Origin: Streptomyces ficellus
GTDB taxonomy: Bacteria > Actinomycetota > Actinomycetes > Streptomycetales > Streptomycetaceae
DNA length: 64,000 nucleotides
Assembly (NCBI RefSeq): GCF_009739905.1
Contig: NZ_CP034279.1
Location: 496,001 to 560,000, forward strand
Reading direction: 5' to 3'
Made by a program: the position numbers and the translations under genes. Within the stretch, counting starts at the first letter, position 1; each line of letters opens with the position of its first letter. The notes beneath the pieces are model-generated. The model ran no database searches. It worked only from the letters and a program-made list of their open reading frames with translations, and was not told the DNA's origin. Of this stretch, positions 26,518-34,528 are shown piece after piece.

Positions 26518-27537
26518 TCAGCGGGCTTCGGCCAGTTCGGGGTGGTGGCGGCGGGCGACCTCGGGGTGGGCGCGCACCCAGCCCTTGAGTTCGTTGCGGC
26601 CGTACTCGGCGTGCAGGGGATTGGCGTGGTCGTGCGCGATGCCCGGTGCCCGGCCGAGGTAGCCGCCCGGGACGGTGTCGATGACGGCGTCGAGGCGGGG
26701 GTTGTAGAAGAACGGCACGGAGAAGCGCTCCACGGCGCCGGGCGGGCTGACGACCCGGTGGTCGGTCGCGACGAGGTAGCCGTTCGTCGCGATCTCCAGC
26801 AGCTCGCCCAGGTTGACCACGAAGGCGCCGGGCATGGGAGGGACTTCGATGAACGTGTCGCCGGAGCGCACCTGGAGCCCGCCCACGCCGTCCTGGAGCA
26901 GCAGCGTCAGGAAGCCGTAGTCCTTGTGGGCCCCCACGCCCTGGCCGCTGCCGGAGGGCGCCGATCCGGGGTAGCGGATCAGCTTGGTGTGCAGGTGGGG
27001 CCGGTCGGCGAAGGCCTCGTCGAAGAAGCCGGCGGGCGCGCCGATGGACACCAGCAGTTCGCGCAGCAGCCGGTGGGCCACCGCGGCCAGCCGCTCCTGC
27101 CAGGCCAGCACGACGGTGCGCAGTTCGGGCAGGGCGGCCGGCCACTGGTTGGGGCCCTCCAGCCACAGGTACGCGGGGTCGTCCGGGCCCACCGCCGGTG
27201 CGGGCCGTTCGGCGCCGACGTCGAGCTGGTCGCGCCAGTCGGAGCGGCCGCCGGTGAGCTCGTGCCCGATCCGCGTGTAGCCGCGGAAGTGCGGCGAGCG
27301 CAGGTTGCTGAGGGCCAGCCGGTCGGCCTCGGGCAGTGCGAAGAACTCCCGGGTGACGCGGAGGATCCGGTCCGTCTCCGCCGGGCCGATGCCGTGGCCG
27401 GTCAGGTGGAGGAACCCGACGTCGTGGGCGGCGTCGTGCAGTTCCTCGTGGAACGCCGCGCGGGTGGCGGGGTCGTCGGCCCGGGACAGGTCGATGACGG
27501 GCAGCGAGGTGGTGGACGCTGGTGGCATGGACGGCAT
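26518..27537 (-). CDS. 2-oxoglutarate/Fe(II)-dependent oxygenase, isopenicillin-N-synthase-like family
   Basis: A 339-residue non-heme iron oxygenase. The N-terminal DIOX_N region reads LPVIDLSRADDPATRAAF and VGFLHLTGHGIG. The C-terminal jelly-roll has iron ligands in GAHKDYGFLTLLLQD (His and Asp near 203-205) and ATDHRVVSPPG (His near 259), and the 2OG-binding RFSVPFFYNP. The substrate is unknown; the family covers hydroxylation, desaturation and ring formation. ATG at 27537 has GGAAGG eight bases upstream; a second ATG nine bases in is less well placed. It is convergent to the polysaccharide operon and divergent from the hydrolase gene. Confidence 0.88.
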   Translation of the reverse strand: MPSMPPASTTSLPVIDLSRADDPATRAAFHEELHDAAHDVGFLHLTGHGIGPAETDRILRVTREFFALPEADRLALSNLRSPHFRGYTRIGHELTGGRSDWRDQLDVGAERPAPAVGPDDPAYLWLEGPNQWPAALPELRTVVLAWQERLAAVAHRLLRELLVSIGAPAGFFDEAFADRPHLHTKLIRYPGSAPSGSGQGVGAHKDYGFLTLLLQDGVGGLQVRSGDTFIEVPPMPGAFVVNLGELLEIATNGYLVATDHRVVSPPGAVERFSVPFFYNPRLDAVIDTVPGGYLGRAPGIAHDHANPLHAEYGRNELKGWVRAHPEVARRHHPELAEAR

Positions 27538-27937
27538 GATGGCCTTCCGTTTCTGCGGTGACGAGGCCCTGTTCCCGGAGGTGGCGGGATATGGGGGTAC
27601 GCGGAGCCGTCGGCAGGGGTGTGACCGGGGCCGCGCGCCCCGACAGGACCGTGTGGGTCGTGAGAACCGAGTGGGTCGTGAGGGGGGAGGGTCAGGCCTG
27701 CGGCCGACAGCCCATGGTCGTGACGCGCGCGTAGTCCACGTGCCGGCGCATCACGAGAAGAGGAACCCGAAGAGTCACCCGTTGAGCTTAACCCGGCCCA
27801 CGGCCCGCCGGCCGGAGACGTCGGCCACACGGGCGGCCCCCGCACCGGTCCGGGATGCGGCAGCGGGCGGCGGACAGGACGATCGTCCGGGAGGGCCGAA
27901 CCGGTCGGCCCTGTTCACACGCCTTTGCGAGGCCGCC
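27538..27937. other. Gene-free divergent control region with repeats and palindromes
   Basis: 400 bases separate the oxygenase start from the hydrolase start. I see no supported gene. It contains a 12-base direct repeat GTGGGTCGTGAG (27653-27664 and 27671-27682), the AT-richer TTGAGCTTAACC near 27782, and two palindromes close to the hydrolase start (listed separately). Open frames crossing the region have no ribosome site. Confidence 0.5.
27877..27910. promoter_or_regulatory. Two nearby palindromes upstream of the hydrolase gene
   Basis: GGACGATCGTCC (27877-27888) is a perfect 12-base palindrome. GGCCGA-ACCGG-TCGGCC (27894-27910) follows five bases later. They end 27 bases before the ATG at 27938, a typical operator position. 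Confidence 0.4.
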
Positions 27938-30154
27938 ATGGCGACCCACCACCATGCCGGTACGGCGCGGCACGGCGACGCCGGTGCGGCCGCGACCGCA
28001 CGGCTGCTGCGGGAGACCGCCCTGGAGGTGTCCCGCAGCGCGCGGGAGATCCGGGGCGTCGCGGCGCGGGCCGGTGCCGTGCTCGGCTCCCCGCGGTTCG
28101 CCCGGTCCGCGCTGCGGCACCCGCTGACCGGGGTGGCGGCGCAGTGGTCGCTGGTGCGCGCGCTGACGAGCGGGGCGGGGCTGGGTTTCGCGCTGGGCGC
28201 CGGGGACGGGGTGCTCAGGCGGATGGGGCAGGCCGGTGAGGTGTGCGGCCGGGAGAGCCTGGCGAACCGGGTGGCCGTGACGTCGCTGCGGCTGCGGGCG
28301 GCCGCGGTGCTGGCGGTCCACCCGGAGCTGGGGCGGGACCCGGGGATGCGCAGGCTGATGGACGCCGTGACCGGCGACCGGGACGTGGAGGCGCTGCGCG
28401 CCCTGCGGGCGATGCTGAAGGACAAGGGGGCCGAGCGGGCCATGTCCACGGTGGCGCCGCTGTTCGCGGAGCTGTCGGCCATCCGGGCACTGCTGGACGA
28501 GAACCCCCTCAACGACGAGGTGGGCTGGCAGATCGCGACCGGTGAGGCGCTGCACGCCGATCCGTGGTTCGGGATCTCGGCCCGGCACCTGGCGGCGTTC
28601 GACGTGGGCGAGGGGGCCGCCGTGCCGGTGGAGCCGGCCGGTGACGAGCGGTGGCCCATCGCCGGCGAGGGCTCCCTGATGGACTTCCTGCGGAACATCG
28701 ACTTCCTGGGCACGGACGGGCGGATCCTGATCCAGGACGTCCGTGGACCCGACGGGGTGGTGCGGCACGTCCTCCAGGCGCCGGGCATGGCGCCCGGCAA
28801 GCCGCGCAACGACTCGCCGCAGGACTTCGTCGGCGCCTGGAGCAACCTGTTCGACCCGGAGTCGCCGTACACCCGGGGGATCCTGCTGGCCATCGACGAG
28901 TACGGGCTGCCCGCGGGCGCGGACCTGGCGCTCGTCGGGCACAGCGAGGGCGGCATCGCGCTGATGAACCTGGCGCAGAACAGCGCGTTCTGCCGTCGTT
29001 TCCGGGTGACGCACGTGGTGGCGGTGGGCTCCCCCATCGACAACAAGAAGCCCGCCGACGCCCGCACCTGGGTCGCCAGCGTCACCAACCAGCACGATCT
29101 GGTGCCGACGCTGGACGGCAGGGGCGCGGGCTCGGGGTCGGTGTTCACCCCGCACCCGGACTGGTACGAGGTGGACTACGTCGACTCCAGTCACGAGTTC
29201 CCGCTGTGCCACTCGCTGGGCAAGTACCTGGGGAACCTGGAGGACGACCTGGCCGACGCGCGGCGGGACATCGACGAGGCGCTGGCGCCGTACCGGGGGC
29301 CGGTGGTGCGCTCCCAGGTGTACCAGCTGAAGGACCGGGCGAACCCTCCGCAGGGGTATCCCCTGATGGCGGTGCCCGTGACGCCGGTGGCGACCTCCGT
29401 GGGGCCGGTGGAGGTCCCGGTGCGGTACTACGACTCGTCGGCCGTCGTCGCCGTGTTCGCCGTGGAGGCCGACCGGGCGGCGGGGCTGCTGTCCGAGACG
29501 TCCTGGATGAGCCCCAGCCGGGTGGGGCGGCGGGTCCTGGTGGCGCTGTCCGCGTACGAGCACCGCTGCGTGAGCCTCGGGCCCTACAACGAGCTGAGCC
29601 TCGCCGTCCTGGTGAACGACCTGTGGCGGCCGCGGGCGCACGACGTGCTGCGGGAGCTGCTGCGCCGGGCGGACACCCGCCGCACCGGTCGTCAGGTGAC
29701 GGCCGTCGCCGTCACCACGGCGGAGGCGGAGGCGGCGGCCCGGGAGGTGTGGGGGCAGCCCGCCACGCGGGCGTCCGTCGACGTCCGGCTGGCGGCCAAC
29801 CGGCTGCACGCCGTGCTGGCGCCCGAGGGCGGGCCGGACGGTGTCCCGGGTGGTCCGCTGCTGGCGCTCACCGGCGACCTCGGTCCGTACGCGCCGGCGC
29901 CGCACCTGGACTCGGTCCTGTACGGGCGCACGGCCGACGCGACGCTGCGGTCGATGGTGCACTGCGAGGGCCGCCAGCGGTTCCACGCCGCGCCCCGGGT
30001 GCGGCTGCGCTGCGCGCCGGGCGCCGCGGCGGTGGAGGAACCGCTGGTGCGGCAGGTGCGGGCGCTGGGGCTGGACGGTGCGCGGCCGCTGTGCGTGCTG
30101 AGCGCGCCCGAGTACCGGGCCCGCCGTGGTGCCGGGGCGCCCCTGCCCCGGTGA
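27938..30154 (+). CDS. Alpha/beta hydrolase fused to an acetoacetate-decarboxylase-like domain
   Basis: A 738-residue protein without a signal peptide. An N-terminal helical region (about 1-180) precedes an alpha/beta-hydrolase core. The nucleophile elbow is LVGHSEGG with Ser near 335; VVAVGSPIDNKK follows, then SSHEFPLCHS, which may supply the catalytic His. From about 480 the sequence resembles the acetoacetate decarboxylase fold (VEVPVRYYDSSAVVAVFAV, LSAYEHRCVSLGPYNELSLA, REVWGQPATRASVDVR). The usual catalytic Lys of true decarboxylases is not obvious. This could be a lipase/esterase with a ligand-binding ADC-like module. ATG at 27938 begins a His-rich N-terminus; the RBS is weak. It is followed 24 bases later by a small gene. 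Confidence 0.7.
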   Translation: MATHHHAGTARHGDAGAAATARLLRETALEVSRSAREIRGVAARAGAVLGSPRFARSALRHPLTGVAAQWSLVRALTSGAGLGFALGAGDGVLRRMGQAGEVCGRESLANRVAVTSLRLRAAAVLAVHPELGRDPGMRRLMDAVTGDRDVEALRALRAMLKDKGAERAMSTVAPLFAELSAIRALLDENPLNDEVGWQIATGEALHADPWFGISARHLAAFDVGEGAAVPVEPAGDERWPIAGEGSLMDFLRNIDFLGTDGRILIQDVRGPDGVVRHVLQAPGMAPGKPRNDSPQDFVGAWSNLFDPESPYTRGILLAIDEYGLPAGADLALVGHSEGGIALMNLAQNSAFCRRFRVTHVVAVGSPIDNKKPADARTWVASVTNQHDLVPTLDGRGAGSGSVFTPHPDWYEVDYVDSSHEFPLCHSLGKYLGNLEDDLADARRDIDEALAPYRGPVVRSQVYQLKDRANPPQGYPLMAVPVTPVATSVGPVEVPVRYYDSSAVVAVFAVEADRAAGLLSETSWMSPSRVGRRVLVALSAYEHRCVSLGPYNELSLAVLVNDLWRPRAHDVLRELLRRADTRRTGRQVTAVAVTTAEAEAAAREVWGQPATRASVDVRLAANRLHAVLAPEGGPDGVPGGPLLALTGDLGPYAPAPHLDSVLYGRTADATLRSMVHCEGRQRFHAAPRVRLRCAPGAAAVEEPLVRQVRALGLDGARPLCVLSAPEYRARRGAGAPLPR

Positions 30155-30178
30155 GGGAAGAGGAAGCGAGGAAACGGG

Positions 30179-30451
30179 ATGACCGTGGACGCCGTACCGC
30201 AGGGCGACGGACCGGCCGCGCAGGAGGCGGCGCTGCGCGCCGACGCCGAGGTGCTCACCGGCGCGGAGCGGCGGCTGCTGGCCCAGGCCGCCGCGCTGGA
30301 GGGCCGTCCGGGCGTGCCCGACTGGTGCGTTCCCACACTGCGGCGACAGGCGGAGTGCTGCCGGGCCGCCGCGCGGGACCTGTCGCGGGCGGCGGCCGTC
30401 CTCGGGCGGCACGCGGCCCGTGTCGTGGACGGGCGCCCGACGGCCGTCTGA
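30179..30451 (+). CDS. Small hypothetical helical protein
   Basis: A 90-residue, Ala/Arg-rich, probably all-helical soluble protein with two cysteines (WCVPTLRRQAECCRAAARD has three Cys). I recognise no family. It starts 24 bases after the hydrolase gene behind GAGGAAACGGG and is probably co-transcribed with it. Codon use and the start context support a real gene, but function is unknown. Confidence 0.6.
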   Translation: MTVDAVPQGDGPAAQEAALRADAEVLTGAERRLLAQAAALEGRPGVPDWCVPTLRRQAECCRAAARDLSRAAAVLGRHAARVVDGRPTAV

Positions 30452-30485
30452 CGGTCACCGCGGGCGCCCCCGCCGGGTCGGGTCC

Positions 30486-31736
30486 TCAGGGGACGCGCGG
30501 GTGTTCCGGGGCGCGCAGGACGAGTGCGGTGTTCTGGCCGCCGAACCCGAACGACGTGCTGAGGGCCGTGCGCATCCGGGCGGCGGGGCGCGGCACGCGG
30601 GTGACGACGTCCAGTTCCGCGCCCGGTTCCTGGCGGGTCAGGTTGGCCGTGGGCGGGATGGTCCGGTGCTGGAGGCTCAGCACGGTCAGTACGGCCTCGA
30701 TGGCGCCCGCCGCGCCCAGGGCGTGGCCGATGACGCTCTTGTTCGCCGTCACCGGCGGGTCGTGCCGGAAGACCCGGCGCAGCATGCGCGCCTCGGTGAC
30801 GTCGTTGAGCGGGGTGGACGTGGCGTGGGCGTTGACGTGGTCGATGTCGTCGGCGGTGCACCCGGCGTCGGCCAGGGCCGCCAGGACCGCCGCCTGGGCG
30901 CCGCGGCCCTCCGGGTGCGGGGCGGCGGGGTGGTGGGCGTCGGCGCTGGCGCCGTAGCCCGCGAGGTAGCCGCGGACCCCGGCGCCGCGCCGGTGGGCGT
31001 CGTCGGCGCGCTCCAGGACCATCACGGCGGCGCCCTCCCCGGGCACGAAGCCGTCCCGTTCGACGTCGAAGGGGCGGGAGGCGGTGGCGGGGTCGGCGCG
31101 GCGGGCCGACATGGCCCGCATCTGGCCGAAGCAGGTCGTCGTCATCCTGCTCCGGGCGGACTCGCTGCCCCCGGCCAGCACGATGTCGCAGCGGCCGGCG
31201 CGCAGCAGGTCCAGGGCGGTGCCGAGGGCGGTGGCCCCGGAGGCGCACGCGCTGCTGGTGGTGAAGTTGACGCCGTGGGCGCCGAGGTCGAGGGCCACCT
31301 CCGCCGCGGCCATGCTGGGCACGCTGCGGGTGACCTGGTAGGGCGAGACGCGGTGGCCGCGGTTCTCCCGCAGGAGCCGGAAGGGCTCCTCGTACGAGTG
31401 CAGGCTGTTGCTGCCGACACCGAGGACGACGGCGACGCGGTCGCCGCGCCACCCGTCGGGGTCGAGGCCCGCGTCGTCCACGGCCTGCCGGGCGGCGACC
31501 ACCGCCATCTGGGCGTACGGGTCCAGCCGGCGGGCGGTGGCGTGGCCGAGGACCATGCCGGCGGAGAAGTCGGGCACCGCGCAGGAGAAGTCGGTGCGCA
31601 GCCCGGCGAGCACGGGATCGGGGCGTGCCACGGACTCGCCGCGGAGCAGGGTGGCCCAGGTCGTGTCGGGGCACGTCCCCGCCGGTGTCAGGAGCCCGAC
31701 GCCGGTGACGGCGACGTCGCGCGTGCGCGGGTCCAA
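30486..31736 (-). CDS. Beta-ketoacyl-ACP synthase, FabF-type
   Basis: A 416-residue condensing enzyme. The Cys-His-His triad is visible: Cys near 164 in TTSSACASG, His near 303 in VNAHATSTPLND and His near 338 in NKSVIGHALGAAG; the C-terminal FGFGGQNTALVL is typical. It extends an acyl chain by condensing with malonyl-ACP. No acyl carrier protein or ketoreductase lies beside it, so it draws on the host fatty acid system or a remote partner. The start is TTG at 31736, with GGGAGG seven bases upstream. It lies 118 bases downstream of the desaturase gene on the same strand. Confidence 0.9.
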   Translation of the reverse strand: MDPRTRDVAVTGVGLLTPAGTCPDTTWATLLRGESVARPDPVLAGLRTDFSCAVPDFSAGMVLGHATARRLDPYAQMAVVAARQAVDDAGLDPDGWRGDRVAVVLGVGSNSLHSYEEPFRLLRENRGHRVSPYQVTRSVPSMAAAEVALDLGAHGVNFTTSSACASGATALGTALDLLRAGRCDIVLAGGSESARSRMTTTCFGQMRAMSARRADPATASRPFDVERDGFVPGEGAAVMVLERADDAHRRGAGVRGYLAGYGASADAHHPAAPHPEGRGAQAAVLAALADAGCTADDIDHVNAHATSTPLNDVTEARMLRRVFRHDPPVTANKSVIGHALGAAGAIEAVLTVLSLQHRTIPPTANLTRQEPGAELDVVTRVPRPAARMRTALSTSFGFGGQNTALVLRAPEHPRVP

Positions 31737-31854
31737 CGGGGGAGCCTCCCGGGCGGTGCGTGGTGCGGTGCGGGATGGTGAACGGACGCCCCCTGCCTAC
31801 CACCACCCCGGCCCGCGCGGGTGCCGGTCGCCGACCGCGACACGCGCGCCGACC

Positions 31855-32934
31855 TCAGCGTTCACTCCATCGTGGGGCGGCGCCGGGGAGCGTGCGGGCG
31901 GCGAGGCGGTCCCGGTCGGGCCAGCGGACGTCGTGGGCCCAGCCCCGGCGCTCGAACAGCCGGATGAGGGTGGCGGTGGCGTCCGGCTGCCCGCGCAGGG
32001 CGCCGTGCCGGGCGCTGGTCGGGTCGGCGTGGTGCAGGTTGTGCCAGCCCTCGCCGAAGGTGAGCAGCGCGACCCAGCGCACGTCGCGCGACTGGTCGCG
32101 GCTGCGGTAGTGCTGCGGCCCGAAGGCGTGGGCGACGGAGTTGACCGACCAGGTGACGTGGTGGACGACGGCGTAGCGCACCAGGCTGCCCCAGAAGAAG
32201 GCGGTGGCGGCGCCGTGCCAGGACATGGTCCACAGCCCGCCGGCCAGCGGGGGCAGCGCGAAGGACACGGACACGGTGAGCCAGTACCAGCGGTCCAGGC
32301 GGCTGATGTCGGGGTCGCCGAGGATGTCGGGGGCGTAGTGGGCCAGGTCCGCGCGCCGCCGCCGCGCGAACCAGCCGATCTGCGCGTGCCACAGGCCCCG
32401 CAGGAGTGCGCGGCGCCCGGTGCCGAAGGCCCACGGCGAGTGCGGGTCGCCCTCGCGGTCGGAGAACTGGTGGTGCCGGCGGTGCTCGGCGACCCAGAGC
32501 GCGACCGGCCCTTGCATGGCCATCCCGCCGGCCAGCGCCAGGGCGATGCGCAGCGGGCGTTTCGCCTTGAACGACTGGTGGGTGAAGTGGCGGTGGTAGC
32601 CGGTCGAGATGCCCGCGATGGAGACGACGTACATCACCAGGCCGAGGGCCAGGTCGCGGCCGTTCACGCCCCAGCCCCACGCGAGGGGTACCGCCGCGGC
32701 GAGCACGGCGAAGGGCAGGACGATGATGCCGACCAGGTAGCCGGTGTACTCGGCAGCCGAGACGGGGACGGTGCCGGCCGGTCCCCCGCCGTCCGGTCCT
32801 CCCGCGGACGGTCTGGAGCGGTCGCGGTCGCGGCTCCCGCGGTCGCGGCTCGCGCGATCGTGGTTCCCGGCGGGCGGGGTGGCCGTCCCGGTGTCGCCGG
32901 CGGCCGGCGCCGGGGGTTCGCCTCGTCGAAGCAT
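31855..32934 (-). CDS. Acyl-CoA desaturase (membrane fatty acid desaturase)
   Basis: A 359-residue membrane diiron enzyme that introduces a double bond (typically delta-9) into acyl-CoA. Three histidine boxes are present: HRHFTH, HRRHH and HNLHH. Hydrophobic segments include IIVLPFAVLAAAVPLAWGWG and ALALGLVMYVVSIAGI. The N-terminal 50 residues are charged and repetitive (RDRGSRDRDRSR). ATG at 32934 is chosen because AGGAGG lies nine bases upstream; an in-frame ATG at 32973 has no ribosome site. It is divergent from the P450 gene and followed by the ketosynthase. Confidence 0.9.
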   Translation of the reverse strand: MLRRGEPPAPAAGDTGTATPPAGNHDRASRDRGSRDRDRSRPSAGGPDGGGPAGTVPVSAAEYTGYLVGIIVLPFAVLAAAVPLAWGWGVNGRDLALGLVMYVVSIAGISTGYHRHFTHQSFKAKRPLRIALALAGGMAMQGPVALWVAEHRRHHQFSDREGDPHSPWAFGTGRRALLRGLWHAQIGWFARRRRADLAHYAPDILGDPDISRLDRWYWLTVSVSFALPPLAGGLWTMSWHGAATAFFWGSLVRYAVVHHVTWSVNSVAHAFGPQHYRSRDQSRDVRWVALLTFGEGWHNLHHADPTSARHGALRGQPDATATLIRLFERRGWAHDVRWPDRDRLAARTLPGAAPRWSER

Positions 32935-33020
32935 GCTGTGCGGCCTCCTGTCTCGCCGGGTGGGTCCGGTCACATGCTGGGGCGTCGCCGGGACGGCGGG
33001 ACGGCGGCGCGCGGCCGGTC

Positions 33021-33047
33021 CGGTGTGCCACGCGCATATTCACACCG
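33021..33047. promoter_or_regulatory. Inverted repeat between the desaturase and P450 genes
   Basis: CGGTGTG (33021-33027) and CACACCG (33041-33047) are perfectly complementary across 13 bases that include the AT-rich GCATATT. The position between two divergent genes suits a shared operator. A possible -10-like CGTAAT follows near 33085 for the P450 direction. Confidence 0.4.
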
Positions 33048-33147
33048 TCGGCGCGGCCCGGGTGCGCACGCCGGGGCGGCGTGCCGTAATGGGAGGGAAT
33101 CCGCCGGCGACCGCTGTCGCGTCGCCCTGCCACGTCTGGGTGGTCCC

Positions 33148-34455
33148 ATGGAGTTCCTCGCGGCGTACGACGCGATCCCGCCGACCGACGCCGCCGGGCG
33201 CGTGGGTCTGCTGAGGCGGCACATGAAGTCCGACGGGGCGGCCCTCCTGCGCGAACTGCGCGAGGAGCGGCCGGTGTTCGCCACCCCGGCCGGGGTCTTC
33301 GTCACCCGGATGCCCGATGTGATGGAGGTGCTGTCCACCCCGGACGTGTTCACGGTCGGGGTGTACGGGGCGGCCCTGGAGGAGGCCCTGCACGGTCCGT
33401 TCATGCTCGCCCGGGACGGTGCCGACCTCCACTGGCACGACCGTGCCCACGCCCAGCTGATGCTGCCCGCGGAGGACTTCGGCCCGGTGCGCCGGCTCAC
33501 CGCCCGGATCGCCGACGACGCGCTGGACCGGGCCGTCGCGGTGGCGCGCATCGAGGGCCGGACGACGTTCGACTGCGTCCAGCAGTACGCGGCCCCCGTC
33601 GCCGCCCGGGTCGCCCGGGAGTACCTGGGCTTCGGGGACGTACCGGAGGAGACGCTGCACACCCTGTCGCAGCGGGTGCAGCGGGCGGTCTTCGTCAACC
33701 AGGAGCGGGACCCGGAGGTGCACGCCTCCGGTGTGGCGGCCGGCAAGGAGCTGCACGACATCGTGGCCGGCGTGATCGCGCGGCGCCGGGCCGGCGGTGC
33801 CGGGCCGGACGCGGCGGACGACGCACCCGACGACGTCCTCGGCCGGATGCTGCGCACGACCCTGGCGCCGGGCACCGGCCGGGAGCTGGACGACGAGCGG
33901 ATCAACCACCAGCTCGTCGGCTACCTGATCGGCTACCAGCAGAACGCCACGCAGTGCGCGGTGACCGCGCTGAAGGAACTCGTCTCGCGCCCCGACGCGC
34001 TGGCCGGGGCCGAACGGGCGGCCGCCGAGGAGGACACCGCGTCCTTCGACGGCCACGTGTGGGAGGCGCTGCGCTTCCACCCGTTCGTGCCGTCGACACC
34101 GAGGCTCTGCGTCCGCGATCACCTGCTGGCCGCCGGGACGTCCCGCGAGACGCGTCTGGCCGCCGGCACGGTCGTGCACGCGCACATGGCGTCGGCGATG
34201 TTCGACGGGACGGTCGTCGAGGACCCGGAGACCTTCCGGCCGGACCGGACGCCGGTGCACAACATGGTGCTGGGGTACGGGGCGCACGACTGCGTGGGGA
34301 AGTACCCGGCCCGGGCGATCGTGCCGGAGATGGTGCGGCGGGTGCTCCTGCGCCCGGGCGTCCGGCCGCTGCCGGGCGGCGAGCGCGCGCTGGACTACGC
34401 GGGCACGCCGTACCCGCAGCACTACACCGTGACCGCGGGCGCGACGGCGTCCTGA
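33148..34455 (+). CDS. Cytochrome P450, partner of the adjacent cyclooxygenase-like enzyme
   Basis: A 435-residue soluble heme protein. The heme-binding loop is VLGYGAHDCVGKY with Cys382 as axial ligand, and the K-helix ExxR is EALR (306-309). The I-helix region is LIGYQQNATQCAVTAL, which lacks the usual acid-alcohol pair (A/G-G-x-D/E-T), a trait of P450s that rearrange hydroperoxides instead of activating O2. That fits a partner for the downstream fatty-acid dioxygenase, as in fungal Ppo and diol-synthase fusions. ATG at 33148 has only a weak GGGTGG upstream. The dioxygenase starts 73 bases after the stop, across a short tandem repeat. Confidence 0.85.
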   Translation: MEFLAAYDAIPPTDAAGRVGLLRRHMKSDGAALLRELREERPVFATPAGVFVTRMPDVMEVLSTPDVFTVGVYGAALEEALHGPFMLARDGADLHWHDRAHAQLMLPAEDFGPVRRLTARIADDALDRAVAVARIEGRTTFDCVQQYAAPVAARVAREYLGFGDVPEETLHTLSQRVQRAVFVNQERDPEVHASGVAAGKELHDIVAGVIARRRAGGAGPDAADDAPDDVLGRMLRTTLAPGTGRELDDERINHQLVGYLIGYQQNATQCAVTALKELVSRPDALAGAERAAAEEDTASFDGHVWEALRFHPFVPSTPRLCVRDHLLAAGTSRETRLAAGTVVHAHMASAMFDGTVVEDPETFRPDRTPVHNMVLGYGAHDCVGKYPARAIVPEMVRRVLLRPGVRPLPGGERALDYAGTPYPQHYTVTAGATAS

Positions 34456-34478
34456 CGCCGCGGCCGGCGGCGTACCCC

Positions 34479-34510
34479 GCGTACCGGCGTACCGGCGTAC
34501 CGGCGTACCG
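34479..34510. repeat. Four perfect tandem copies of GCGTACCG
   Basis: Units at 34479-34486, 34487-34494, 34495-34502 and 34503-34510, with a degenerate fifth copy just upstream (34470-34477). The array ends 18 bases before the ATG of the cyclooxygenase-like gene and includes most of the gap after the P450 stop. Confidence 0.85.
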
Positions 34511-34528
34511 ACGAGAGGGCAGGGACCG

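Noticed and set aside
30486..31736. Type II polyketide synthase ketosynthase
   Set aside because: The enzyme has the active-site Cys and FabF-like length, but there is no chain-length factor or acyl carrier protein next to it.
31408..33147. Extended upstream reading of the P450 frame antisense to the ketosynthase and desaturase
   Set aside because: The sequence before 33148 has no P450 features and covers two well-supported minus-strand genes.
34479..34510. CRISPR-like array
   Set aside because: Units are 8 bp with no spacers and no cas genes nearby; it is a simple tandem repeat.
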